Source: Porphyromonadaceae bacterium UBA7332
Lineage (GTDB): Bacteria > Bacteroidota > Bacteroidia > Bacteroidales > UBA7332
Length of the DNA: 64,000 nt
Reading direction: 5' to 3'
Assembly (NCBI GenBank): GCA_002471225.1
Contig: DKPO01000031.1
Span: 51,034 to 115,033, forward strand
Shown one piece after another: positions 53,633 through 61,999 of this stretch. The position numbers were made by a program, and so were the translations under genes. Position 1 is the stretch's first letter. Each line of letters begins with the position of its first letter. The notes under the pieces were generated by a model. The model did not search any database, was not told where the DNA came from, and saw only the letters and a program-made list of their open reading frames with translations.

Positions 53633-54073
53633 ATGTTCACAGAAGCCCATATTCATCCAATGGTTGTTCATTTCCCGATAGCACTGGGTATGACAGGTTA
53701 TTTGTTCTACTTCTTGTATTTCTTTTTCAAGAGAGACAGCAAATGCTTTGAATTCTTCAGTTTTCTTACGATGGCCCTGGCTGCCGTTGCTGCTATGGTA
53801 GCTGTATTCACAGGTAGTTATTTTACTTTCGACCTGACAGGAGCTGACGGAGTTTTAAAAAATACGCATTCAAACTATGCAAGTGCTACATTGACTTTCT
53901 TTAGTATTGGTGCCGGACTTCAAATATTGTTCTGGATTTGGAAAAAGGATCTGAACTATTACCGATGGCCTGTATTCATAGCTTACACCGTAGGGTTTAT
54001 TTTAGTTATGATTACCGGTTTTTATGGAGGTTCTATTGTTTATGATCATCTGCTTGAGCCTGCATTCAGATAA
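53633..54073 (+). CDS. DUF2231 membrane protein
   Basis: 146 residues with four membrane segments (about 10-30, 42-65, 82-100 and 110-132). IHPMVVHFPIALGMTGY at residue 7 is the family signature HPxxVHFPIAL; DUF2231 is a widespread family of small membrane proteins, some heme-associated, whose role is not settled. Here HSNYAS near 82 and the two His of the signature could be ligands. It has no clear promoter of its own and stands alone. Confidence 0.82.
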   Translation: MFTEAHIHPMVVHFPIALGMTGYLFYFLYFFFKRDSKCFEFFSFLTMALAAVAAMVAVFTGSYFTFDLTGADGVLKNTHSNYASATLTFFSIGAGLQILFWIWKKDLNYYRWPVFIAYTVGFILVMITGFYGGSIVYDHLLEPAFR

Positions 54074-54122
54074 TATAGCTTAGCGGAAGAGCAAATAGGA
54101 TATTTATTTCATTTTTAATCTA

Positions 54123-54130
54123 TAAATTTG
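54123..54130 (+). promoter_or_regulatory. -7 element for methyltransferase-cobalamin operon
   Basis: TAAATTTG, about 24 nt before the proposed TTG start of the next gene. The -33 is weak. Confidence 0.5.
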
Positions 54131-54153
54131 CAGAATAAATAAATTTGTTCGTT

Positions 54154-54816
54154 TTGATAAAGTCATATATAAAAAGATGGAGAAACAAACGAGGTTTCGG
54201 TGTACATTCTCCTTTTGCATTTCATTTGATTACAGAGATTATACGTGATAAATATCCGTATTATAAATTCGAAATTATAGATGATGCTGTGCGGGAGTTT
54301 TGCTTAAAAGAGAACCGGCATGTAAAAACTCAGCGTTTCTATATCTTATTTCGTATTCTGACGCATCTGAATTCTTCAAAGATCCTTGAAGTCGGAACTT
54401 ATAATGGGTTATCGACTTTATCTATGGCTCTTTGCGATCAGAATAAAGAGATAGATGTACTGCCTTTAAAAGATAAGGATCAATCAACTCTGGCTGTGCT
54501 AAAAGAAAAATATGCATTGCCGAATATAAATACTCTGGATCAGATTGATTTTGATTTACATAAAGGACGTTATGATTTTATTTATATCCATTCAGCATTT
54601 GATAATATGAGCTTACTGAATAGCTATAAACTATTAAAACCTCTTATCGCTGAAAATGGAGTGATTCTGATAGATCGTAATTCTAAAAAGAGAAGTTCAA
54701 AACAAGAATGGAAGCAGATTCTGAAATACGAAGCGCCTCAGATGGTCATTGATCAGGACAAGAGAGCATTGTTGTTTTTCGATAAAAAACTGACTCCCAA
54801 TAAATACTCAATTTAA
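54154..54816 (+). CDS. class I SAM-dependent methyltransferase-like protein, TTG start
   Basis: About 220 residues. A basic amphipathic start (IKSYIKRWRNKRGFGVHSPFAFHLI) is followed by a Rossmann fold with motif I as ILEVGTYNGLSTLSMA (near 75-90) and a later acidic strand YDFIYIHSAFD, as in O-methyltransferase-3-like proteins. No ATG is available before the conserved RGFGVHSPFAF; TTG at 54154 (giving MIKSYIKRW) is the best start and an upstream TTG at 54145 is the alternative. The acceptor is unknown. It is 3 nt upstream of the adenosyltransferase. Confidence 0.72.
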   Translation: MIKSYIKRWRNKRGFGVHSPFAFHLITEIIRDKYPYYKFEIIDDAVREFCLKENRHVKTQRFYILFRILTHLNSSKILEVGTYNGLSTLSMALCDQNKEIDVLPLKDKDQSTLAVLKEKYALPNINTLDQIDFDLHKGRYDFIYIHSAFDNMSLLNSYKLLKPLIAENGVILIDRNSKKRSSKQEWKQILKYEAPQMVIDQDKRALLFFDKKLTPNKYSI

Positions 54817-54819
54817 ACC

Positions 54820-55386
54820 ATGGATAAAAAAAGTAATCTTTATACAAAAACAGGAGACAAAGGTACTACCTCACTGGTTGGCGGGACCCGTGTTTCCAAA
54901 GCATCTGTTCGCTTGCATGCGTATGGTACCATTGATGAGTTAAATTCTTATCTGGGATTGCTTCTTTGCGAGATTGATCAGGAAGATGAGCAAAGCCGGA
55001 CTTTGAAGTTTATTCAGCATAAATTGTTTTCTGTAGGAGGTTATTTGGCAACTGAGTCTGATTCGCCTTATTACAAACATGGCTGTTCAATCAGCGATGA
55101 ATCGGTTATCAGACTTGAAACTGAGATTGATAAAATCGATCAGAAATTACCGAAGCTAAATCGATTTGTTCTTCCCGGAGGAAGTAAATCTGCTGCTATT
55201 GCGTCTATAGCACGTACGATTTGTCGCCGGGCAGAAAGGATAATTTGTGAGATAGCTGAGACAGAACCTGTAGATGCAAATGTGATGATTTTCGTAAATA
55301 GACTATCTGATTACTTATTTGCTTTATCCAGAAAGCTTTGTCTGATTGAAAATGACGAGATTTTTTGGGATAAAGATTGTAACTAA
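54820..55386 (+). CDS. cob(I)alamin adenosyltransferase, PduO type
   Basis: 188 residues. Transfers adenosyl from ATP to cob(I)alamin to form coenzyme B12. LYTKTGDKGTTSLVGG near residue 7 is the ATP-binding loop of the MMAB/PduO family, followed by GTIDELNSYLG (Asp/Glu), and FVLPGGSKSAAIASIARTICRRAER near 105-130 with the catalytic Arg. A likely use is methylmalonyl-CoA mutase in propionate metabolism, but no such gene is in the window. Co-transcribed with the methyltransferase-like gene. Confidence 0.93.
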   Translation: MDKKSNLYTKTGDKGTTSLVGGTRVSKASVRLHAYGTIDELNSYLGLLLCEIDQEDEQSRTLKFIQHKLFSVGGYLATESDSPYYKHGCSISDESVIRLETEIDKIDQKLPKLNRFVLPGGSKSAAIASIARTICRRAERIICEIAETEPVDANVMIFVNRLSDYLFALSRKLCLIENDEIFWDKDCN

Positions 55387-55406
55387 AAAAAATAGATATA
55401 TTTTTG
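55376..55406 (+). promoter_or_regulatory. promoter of DUF2795 gene
   Basis: ATTG 55376-55379, 19-nt spacer, TATTTTTG 55399-55406. It overlaps the end of the adenosyltransferase coding region. Confidence 0.7.
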
Positions 55407-55461
55407 CGGACATTTTGAGAACGAAAAATTAAAGATATAAACCATTAAATAAATAATAGCT

Positions 55462-55683
55462 ATGTATTGGACTTTGGAATTAGCATCAAAATTGGAGGAT
55501 GCACCTTGGCCTGCTACAAAGGATGAGTTGATTGACTACGCAATGCGTTCAGGTGCTCCCCTTGAAGTAATCGAAAATCTACAAGAGATGGAAGATGAAG
55601 GAGAAATTTATGAATGTATTGAGGATATCTGGCCAGATTACCCAAGTAAAGAAGATTTCCTTTTCAACGAAGAGGAATATTGA
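55462..55683 (+). CDS. DUF2795 small acidic protein
   Basis: 73 residues, very acidic, single domain. LEDAPWPATKDELIDYAMRSGAPLEVIENL matches the DUF2795 family, short helical proteins common in Bacteroidota and known elsewhere in soluble form; function unknown. The tail is EDIWPDYPSKEDFLFNEEEY. It has its own promoter and a strong terminator, with a 55-nt leader, as expected for a well-expressed small gene. Confidence 0.85.
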   Translation: MYWTLELASKLEDAPWPATKDELIDYAMRSGAPLEVIENLQEMEDEGEIYECIEDIWPDYPSKEDFLFNEEEY

Positions 55684-55706
55684 TATTCATTGACAAAGAG
55701 TGGAAG

Positions 55707-55747
55707 AACGTCGAAACGAGAATTTTCTTGTTTTGGCGTTTTTTTTT
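55707..55747 (+). terminator. intrinsic terminator of DUF2795 gene
   Basis: 14-bp stem (55707-55720 with 55727-55740, several wobbles) followed by seven or more T. Confidence 0.85.
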
Positions 55748-55945
55748 ATGTTTATATATCCGGATACATAAAATAATATGAAGGGTATTCCTTTTCCACA
55801 GCGAGATGACTTGCCATGAGATTTCCTGATTAAAATATAATAGTTAGTGGAACTCTGAATTTATTAAGGTAAAATAAATTGTAAATGACTGATAACTAAT
55901 TTATTTTGTAGCAGATCTAATAACTTACCAACTTGTATTAATATG

Positions 55946-56032
55946 TTAACTGTAGGTCGCACAAAAATGCGGTGTACATCGCACTTTTGTGCGACCTACT
56001 TCGCAATTTTGTGCGACGTACACCGCACTTTT
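55946..56032. repeat. three 16-bp TGCG-N3-TAC-N2-CGCA palindromes at 22-bp period
   Basis: TGCGGTGTACATCGCA (55968), TGCGACCTACTTCGCA (55990) and TGCGACGTACACCGCA (56012), each separated by a 6-nt linker CTTTTG or ATTTTG. A degenerate fourth copy (55946-55961) precedes. Copies also pair with each other: GTAGGTCGCACAAAA (55952-55966) is the exact reverse complement of 55985-55999. GC content is far above the flanks. Confidence 0.85.
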
Positions 56033-56166
56033 TATTTACAGGATATAAATATTTTATTAGCCTATAATAAATAATACTTCTCCTTTAGTTTGAATTAATT
56101 GTAGTCATTAATAGTATAGAAACAGTGTATGTTTTTTGGTCTTTGAATGCTGTATGATTTATTTTA

Positions 56167-56196
56167 TTTGGATATATATGAAATTTATTATATTTG
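56167..56196 (+). promoter_or_regulatory. promoter of CPBP protease gene
   Basis: TTTG 56167-56170, 18-nt spacer, TATATTTG 56189-56196. It is 160 nt downstream of the palindrome array. Confidence 0.7.
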
Positions 56197-56230
56197 TCGG
56201 AAATAGTCTAATATCTTAAGTTTTAATTAC

Positions 56231-57028
56231 ATGAAAGCATTGAAAAAGCATTCTCTGTTATTTTGCTTCTTGATCTGGTATCTGACAGGTCAAATATTCA
56301 AATTTCTTCTCCTGTATGGACAATTATGTAATTTGCCAATATTCTTTCTTATCTGTATTTGGACACTATTTATAATAGCTTTGATGCTGTTTTATGTATA
56401 TAGAGTAGATAGTACAGCTTTCTCGTTACTGAATTATAGGCAAGTACAGATGTTGTTTAAAAGTTGTTTATTATGTGTTTGTCTATATATAATATCCGGT
56501 CCGATACATTATATACTTGCTCATTTTCGAGATCCTGCCAATGAGTTATTGTTTAATTTAGGTTTTAATCCCGCTTCATTATTAAGTAAGGACTCCAACG
56601 TTATCTATTGGATTTTTAAATCTATTATTGTAGCTCCTGTACTTGAAGAGATCTTGTTTCGCGGATTTCTGCAGAAGTACTTATATAGATTGAAGAAACC
56701 CTCTGTAGCAATTCTTGTTGCAGCCCTTTTATTCTCGTTATCGCATTATGAGATAAATAAAATCTTTACTACGTTTCTTGGCGGATTACTATATGGTTTT
56801 ATATACTATAAATCAGGCTCATTACTCATTGCGATTATATGTCATTCTTTGCATAATCTCCTTTGTGATCTTTTACCTTCCACAAATGGACATATTTCTA
56901 TTTGGATGATTCTTATCTATTGCTGTACATGGGTTGGTTTTGTATTTCTGTTCAGAACTCTTCTGAAGGGACAATATGCAGAATCAATAAGGGATAATTC
57001 TCATTCTGACAAGTCAGGAGTCCGATAA
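56231..57028 (+). CDS. CPBP-family intramembrane glutamic endopeptidase
   Basis: 265 residues, about seven or eight membrane helices. The three CPBP (CAAX/Abi) motifs are present: EEILFRG near 138 (catalytic Glu pair), FSLSHYE with His near 177, and CHSLHNLL with His near 213. Members include Rce1-like prenyl proteases and bacteriocin-immunity proteins. A substrate cannot be read from sequence. Its composition is A/T-rich and it stands alone, next to a palindrome array; a link is possible but not shown. Confidence 0.85.
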   Translation: MKALKKHSLLFCFLIWYLTGQIFKFLLLYGQLCNLPIFFLICIWTLFIIALMLFYVYRVDSTAFSLLNYRQVQMLFKSCLLCVCLYIISGPIHYILAHFRDPANELLFNLGFNPASLLSKDSNVIYWIFKSIIVAPVLEEILFRGFLQKYLYRLKKPSVAILVAALLFSLSHYEINKIFTTFLGGLLYGFIYYKSGSLLIAIICHSLHNLLCDLLPSTNGHISIWMILIYCCTWVGFVFLFRTLLKGQYAESIRDNSHSDKSGVR

Positions 57029-57044
57029 AATCTCGAATACTTTA

Positions 57045-57075
57045 TTAGGAGTTCACGTTGATTATTATACTTTTG
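57045..57075 (+). promoter_or_regulatory. promoter of yfhO-like gene
   Basis: TTAG 57045-57048 (weak -33), 19-nt spacer, TACTTTTG 57068-57075. Leader about 30 nt. Confidence 0.7.
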
Positions 57076-57106
57076 CAGTTCACAGAAGCAAATTCAAATA
57101 CAGTAT

Positions 57107-59527
57107 ATGAGAAAGATTGATTTTAAACAATTTCTGCCCTATCTGTTAATTGTTGGACTGTTTTTTACGATCTCTCTGGTTTACTTTACCCCTGATATTT
57201 TTGAAGGGAAAGTATTGTTTCAGGGAGATACGCAACAGGGAATAGCTAACGGGCAAGAAGCAAAAGAGTTTTTTGAGAAAACAGGTGAAATAACACGATG
57301 GAGTACACGTTCTTTTTCTGGAATGCCAACTTATCAAATGGCTCCTTCGTATGAATCGGATCAGATTCTTCGCACATTTACCAAAATTTATTCATTATTT
57401 CTACCCTCTCCGGCATCGTTGATTTTCATTATGTTGCTGGGTTGTTTCATTCTGATGAAATCTTTAAAGGTTGGTAATGGACTTTCTATTTTGGGAGCCA
57501 TAGCATGGACCTTTTCTTCGTACTTCTTTATTATTATTGAAGCCGGACATATCTGGAAATTCATTACGTTGGCTTACATCCCACCTACCATCGCAGGTAT
57601 TATTTGGGCTTATCGTGGTAAATATTTGCGCGGTGGTATTGTTTTTGCTCTGTTTATGGCCATTCAGATTCTATCGAATCACGTACAAATGTCCTACTAT
57701 TTCGGCTTTTTAATGTTAGGTTTGGTTATCGCTTATTTTGTAGATGCCATTCGTAATAAAACATTACCTGATTTCTGGAAAGCCAGTCTGACTTTATTTG
57801 TTGGTTTGTTGATTGCAGTGGGTGCGAATATATCGAATCTGTATCATACGTACGAATACAGCAAGCAAACGATCCGCGGAAAATCGGAACTTGTAAATGA
57901 TGCAAAGCAACAAACTGCTTCAGGTTTGGATAAAGACTATATAACGGCCTGGAGTTACGGTGTTGATGAAACGTTAACTCTGCTTGTTCCTAATTTTAAG
58001 GGAGGCGCAACAGGTTATATGGATAAAGACGCATTAAAGAAAGCTCAACCTGAATATCGGGAAACTCTTTCTCAAATGAATCAGTATTGGGGTGATCAAC
58101 CATTTACCTCAGGTCCCGTTTATGTCGGTGCATTTGTATTGGCATTGGCTATCTTTGGTTTTATAGCTGTTAAAGGGCCGTTTAAATGGGCTGTTTTAGC
58201 GGTGACTCTTTTAACTTTGATCTTATCCTGGGGACGCAATATGATGTTCCTGACTGATATATTTATTGACTATTTCCCGATGTACAATAAGTTCAGAACG
58301 GTTTCGTCAATACTTGTTGTTCCTGAATTTACCATTCCTTTGATGGCAATTCTTGGTTTGAAAAATATCATGGATGATCCGAAAGAATTATTGAAATCCA
58401 ATAAATCAGCTATGATTACAGCATTGGTTTCTACAGCCGGATTATCATTGATTTTAGGTATTGCGCCGAATTTGTTGACAAGCTTTTTAAGCCAACAGGA
58501 AGCCGCTTCCTTTTTACCTCAGGCACAAGGAAATCCTCAGGTCTCTGAAATTTTATATGCATTAGAAGAGGCACGTGCATCGATAATGAGTGCTGATGCG
58601 TGGAGAAGTTTCATTATTATCCTTTGCGGATCACTTTTTATCTATTTCTATGTAAAAGGAGTATTGAAAGAGAAGGTGTTGATAACTCTGTTAATTGTCC
58701 TTTGTTTGGGTGATATGTGGAGTGTAAATAAGCGCTATCTGAATTCGGATAACTTTGTTACTAAAAACAAGACGGTTAATCCTTTTCCGAAATCTGCTGC
58801 TGATGAAGCTATTTTAGCAGATACTGATCCGAATTACAGGGTTTATAATGTAACAAGAGATCCGTTTAATGATGCGTATACTTCTTATTATCATAAATCG
58901 ATCGGAGGTTACCACGCAGCTAAACTTCGCAGATATCAGGATTTGATAGAGCATCAGATTTCGAAAAATAATATGCCGGTACTGAATATGCTTAATGCGA
59001 AGTATTTCATTGTACCTGGCGAAAACGGGCAACCACAGGCACAACAAAACCCTGATGCGATGGGTAATGCATGGTTTGTAAGTGCAATAGAATGGGTGGA
59101 TAATGCAAATGAGGAAATGTCTGCTATGGATAACTTTAATCCGGGTAAGACAGCGATTGTTGATAAAAGATTTGCTTCGGCCGTGCCGGATGCCTCTTCT
59201 TTGCAATCGGATTCTTTGAATAATATTCAGCTCACTTCATTTGCTCCAAACGCATTGTCTTATAAAGCACAAGTTGCTAAAGGTCCTGCATTGGCAGTTT
59301 TCTCCGAAATCTATTATGATGGCTGGCGAGCTTATGTAGACGGAAAAGAAGTTCCGATTGCTCGTGTGGATTATGTGTTGAGAGCTATTGAAGTTCCGCA
59401 AGGAAACCATGAAATCAAGTTCGAGTTTAAACCTACGTCCATAGCGATGACTGAAACAATCGCTTATATAAGCATTGCAGTTTTAATTATAGGTTTACTC
59501 TTTATTGGTTACAAGCAATATAAGTAA
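57107..59527 (+). CDS. YfhO-family polytopic membrane protein
   Basis: 806 residues. N-terminal region with about twelve hydrophobic segments and a periplasmic loop near residues 30-75 (EGKVLFQGDTQQGIANGQEA, then STRSFSGMPTYQM), a soluble stretch, then a C-terminal domain near 600-780 (YYHKSIGGYHAAKLRRYQD, EIYYDGWRAYVDGKEV) and a final helix. This layout matches YfhO proteins, GT-C-fold membrane enzymes thought to transfer sugars to lipid-linked or wall polymers; the Gram-positive member acts on lipoteichoic acid. Here the substrate is unknown. The T9SS gene porP follows 31 nt later. Confidence 0.85.
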   Translation: MRKIDFKQFLPYLLIVGLFFTISLVYFTPDIFEGKVLFQGDTQQGIANGQEAKEFFEKTGEITRWSTRSFSGMPTYQMAPSYESDQILRTFTKIYSLFLPSPASLIFIMLLGCFILMKSLKVGNGLSILGAIAWTFSSYFFIIIEAGHIWKFITLAYIPPTIAGIIWAYRGKYLRGGIVFALFMAIQILSNHVQMSYYFGFLMLGLVIAYFVDAIRNKTLPDFWKASLTLFVGLLIAVGANISNLYHTYEYSKQTIRGKSELVNDAKQQTASGLDKDYITAWSYGVDETLTLLVPNFKGGATGYMDKDALKKAQPEYRETLSQMNQYWGDQPFTSGPVYVGAFVLALAIFGFIAVKGPFKWAVLAVTLLTLILSWGRNMMFLTDIFIDYFPMYNKFRTVSSILVVPEFTIPLMAILGLKNIMDDPKELLKSNKSAMITALVSTAGLSLILGIAPNLLTSFLSQQEAASFLPQAQGNPQVSEILYALEEARASIMSADAWRSFIIILCGSLFIYFYVKGVLKEKVLITLLIVLCLGDMWSVNKRYLNSDNFVTKNKTVNPFPKSAADEAILADTDPNYRVYNVTRDPFNDAYTSYYHKSIGGYHAAKLRRYQDLIEHQISKNNMPVLNMLNAKYFIVPGENGQPQAQQNPDAMGNAWFVSAIEWVDNANEEMSAMDNFNPGKTAIVDKRFASAVPDASSLQSDSLNNIQLTSFAPNALSYKAQVAKGPALAVFSEIYYDGWRAYVDGKEVPIARVDYVLRAIEVPQGNHEIKFEFKPTSIAMTETIAYISIAVLIIGLLFIGYKQYK

Positions 59528-59558
59528 AAGATTAATTTCGATTTTCATAAAAACGCGC

Positions 59559-60515
59559 ATGATTTTAAAACGAATGCTTTTAATCGTTTTAGTTGGCTGT
59601 GCTTTCACGTCAAACGTGAAAGCACAGTTTGATGCGCAATTCAGTCAATACTGGATCTCTAAGAACTATTATAATCCTGCAGCTATCGGGTTGAGTGACG
59701 AGTTGAATCTTTCAGCACAATTCCGTCAGCAATGGGTGGGAGTTGAAAATGCTCCGCAATCCTTTGTGTTTAACGCCGAAATGCCGGCTTTTTTTTTAGG
59801 AAAAAACCAGGGAATCGGATTGATGCTTTTTAATGAAAATATCGGTCTGTACCAGAATCTGAATATCGGAGTTCAATATGCTTATTCGATAAAATTATTC
59901 GGAGGACAACTGAATTTAGGATTACAACCATCCGTAATAAGTTCCCGCTTTGACGGTACGAAAGTTCATATACCCTCAGGGGATGATCATAATCAGGTTG
60001 ATCCGAATATACCGACTACTGAAGAAAGTGGTTTGACTTTTGACATGTCATTCGGACTTTTCTACCATAAATCTGAATACTATCTGGGATTATCCTATCA
60101 ACATATCTTCCAACCGGAAGTCCATCTCGGAGAGAAATACAAAACTCAAATACCCGGAGTTTGCTATATTCTGGGAGGTTATAATTACCAATTCCCCTAT
60201 TCCTTATTAGAGGTAAAGCCATCCTTTTTATTTAAAACAGATTTTAATTTCTATCAGCTCGATCTGAATCTTCTTTTTATGTATAATAAACGCCTTTTCG
60301 GAGGTATTGGTTATCGCTTAAATGATGCCGTAAACTTATGTGCAGGATTTAACTTCGGTGCGATCAAAGTAGGGTATTCCTACGATATAGGGCTTTCGAA
60401 AATAAGCAGAACAAGTAAAGGCAGCCATGAAATATTTGCAACTTATAGTTTTCCGCTCGATTTCAAGTCGGGAAAATTAATACAGGGACGAAAAAGAAGT
60501 GTTCGTTTCCTTTAG
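59559..60515 (+). CDS. porP: PorP/SprF-family outer membrane protein of T9SS
   Basis: 319 residues from the ATG at 59559, which gives a signal peptide (MLLIVLVGCAFTSNVKA); the longer frame overlapping yfhO is less likely. FDAQFSQYWISKNYYNPAAIGLSDELNLSAQFRQQWVG is the PorP/SprF start, followed by repeated beta-strands with GGxxNLGLQ and a C-terminal strand ending in Phe-type residues (SVRFL), as expected for a porin-like barrel. In Porphyromonas PorP works with PorK/L/M/N in secretion and binds cargo. A 14-bp perfect hairpin lies within the signal-peptide codons (59597-59627). Confidence 0.92.
   Translation: MILKRMLLIVLVGCAFTSNVKAQFDAQFSQYWISKNYYNPAAIGLSDELNLSAQFRQQWVGVENAPQSFVFNAEMPAFFLGKNQGIGLMLFNENIGLYQNLNIGVQYAYSIKLFGGQLNLGLQPSVISSRFDGTKVHIPSGDDHNQVDPNIPTTEESGLTFDMSFGLFYHKSEYYLGLSYQHIFQPEVHLGEKYKTQIPGVCYILGGYNYQFPYSLLEVKPSFLFKTDFNFYQLDLNLLFMYNKRLFGGIGYRLNDAVNLCAGFNFGAIKVGYSYDIGLSKISRTSKGSHEIFATYSFPLDFKSGKLIQGRKRSVRFL
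59597..59627 (+). promoter_or_regulatory. 14-bp perfect hairpin inside porP signal-peptide codons
   Basis: CTGTGCTTTCACGT (59597-59610) pairs fully with ACGTGAAAGCACAG (59614-59627) around CAA, about 40 nt after the ATG. It is coding sequence, so it is a candidate RNA element that could slow early translation. Confidence 0.6.
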
Positions 60516-60558
60516 TTTTACTCTATTTACCAGTCTATTTTCTCGTTGCTTCATATAA

Positions 60559-60566
60559 TATATTTG
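60559..60566 (+). promoter_or_regulatory. candidate -7 element of porKLM
   Basis: TATATTTG, 56 nt before porK. The -33 is poor, and transcription could also read through from porP. Confidence 0.5.
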
Positions 60567-60621
60567 TAAAGAACCCGTTAAAGATAATAATCTGGTCTAT
60601 GTTTTAGTAAAACTGTTTTTT

Positions 60622-61974
60622 ATGCGAGATATAAAAAGTCAACTGGTTCCGATCTTATTTATCGTATTATTGCTTTCTGCTTGCGCTCCTGCAGGTGGCG
60701 ATTTGGGATATAACGGGCGAAGTGCCTGGAGAGACGTGAAACCGTTAGGTATGGTAATGGTTAAAAAAGGATCCTGCTTAATGGGGGCAGATAACGATTC
60801 TCTTATAGGCGAAACGAATCAGGCGATGGAGATATCGGTTGAGTCTTTCTGGATGGATGAAACCGAAGTTACGAATCATATGTATGCTCAGTTTGTAAAT
60901 TGGGTCAGGGATTCGATCTTTCGTGAAGAACTTGGAGAAGAATACCTTGAAAAAGACCGGATGGGAAATTATCGCAGACCGATCCCATGGCGCAAAAAAG
61001 ATATGATGGAACCACTTATGGAGAAATATTACAGGAATGATCCTGTGAGTGGAAAACTAATTCTTCGCGGAGAAATGCTGAGCTATGTTTATAAATGGTT
61101 TGACAGAGATGCCGCTGCTCTGATGGCTAATCAGACAGATCCCCGCAAACGGGTACTTAATACAGATATAAAAGTTCCGGACCGTGTCGTTTTTTATGAT
61201 AAAGACACGGTTATTCTTAATGACGAAGGAATATACGAACAGCAAACCATACGTGTTCCGGTTATTGATGAATCAAGCTTTATTCACATGCGTATTGTTA
61301 ATGTCTATCCTGACACAACCGTATGGGTAAATGACTTTCCTCTTTCTAAAAATACAACTCTTTTACAGACATATTACTCGCATCCGGCATATAAACAACA
61401 CCCTGTGGTCGGTATTACCTGGGAACAAGCTACTGCTTATTGCAACTGGCGTACTGACCGACTGGATAAAAACAGTAAGAGCTGGTTACAATTTGCTCCG
61501 TTCAGGCTGCCGACAGAAGCCGAATGGGAGTTCGCAGCTAAAAGCCGCAAAACGACTACAGGTAAATTCCCCTGGCATACGAACGATCTGACAGATTCGA
61601 AGGACTGTTATTTTGCAAACTTTCAACCCGGACAAGGAAACTATACAGAAGATGGTAATCTGACACCTGCTAAAGTGAAAAGCTATAAATCAAATGAAAT
61701 CGGTCTTTTCGATATGTCGGGGAATGTAGCGGAGTGGACTTCGACAGCCTATACTTCATCGGGAAATATAGGAGAATCAACATTTAATCCAGAGAGAGAA
61801 CTCAACGCTCTGACAACTGATCCTTATTATCTTAAACGGAAAGTAGTAAGAGGCGGATCATTTAAAGATGCAACGAGTTTAATCCGGGCTGAGATTCGAA
61901 CCGGAGAATATCAGAATCAGCCACGGGCCTTTATAGGATTTCGTTGCGTTCGTACCAAAATAGGCGATAATTAA
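60622..61974 (+). CDS. porK: T9SS outer-membrane lipoprotein PorK/GldK
   Basis: 450 residues. Signal peptide with lipobox (LLSACAPAG, Cys near 21). The rest has a formylglycine-generating-enzyme/sulfatase-modifying-factor fold: GMVMVKKGSCLMGADND, FWMDETEVTNHMYAQFVNWV, then GITWEQATAYCNWR, LPTEAEWEFAAK, NEIGLFDMSGNVAEWT, VRGGSF and FIGFRCV. PorK/GldK are known to form, with PorN, the large periplasmic ring of the type IX secretion system. It is followed 25 nt later by porL. Confidence 0.95.
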   Translation: MRDIKSQLVPILFIVLLLSACAPAGGDLGYNGRSAWRDVKPLGMVMVKKGSCLMGADNDSLIGETNQAMEISVESFWMDETEVTNHMYAQFVNWVRDSIFREELGEEYLEKDRMGNYRRPIPWRKKDMMEPLMEKYYRNDPVSGKLILRGEMLSYVYKWFDRDAAALMANQTDPRKRVLNTDIKVPDRVVFYDKDTVILNDEGIYEQQTIRVPVIDESSFIHMRIVNVYPDTTVWVNDFPLSKNTTLLQTYYSHPAYKQHPVVGITWEQATAYCNWRTDRLDKNSKSWLQFAPFRLPTEAEWEFAAKSRKTTTGKFPWHTNDLTDSKDCYFANFQPGQGNYTEDGNLTPAKVKSYKSNEIGLFDMSGNVAEWTSTAYTSSGNIGESTFNPERELNALTTDPYYLKRKVVRGGSFKDATSLIRAEIRTGEYQNQPRAFIGFRCVRTKIGDN

Positions 61975-61999
61975 AAGAGCTTTCTTTAAAATATATACT

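Larger units (their letters stand above)
55748..56230. other. gene-free region before the CPBP protease gene
   Basis: No coding region is supported. A/T-rich flanks surround the phased palindrome array at 55946-56027, and the CPBP promoter lies at the right end. Confidence 0.6.
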
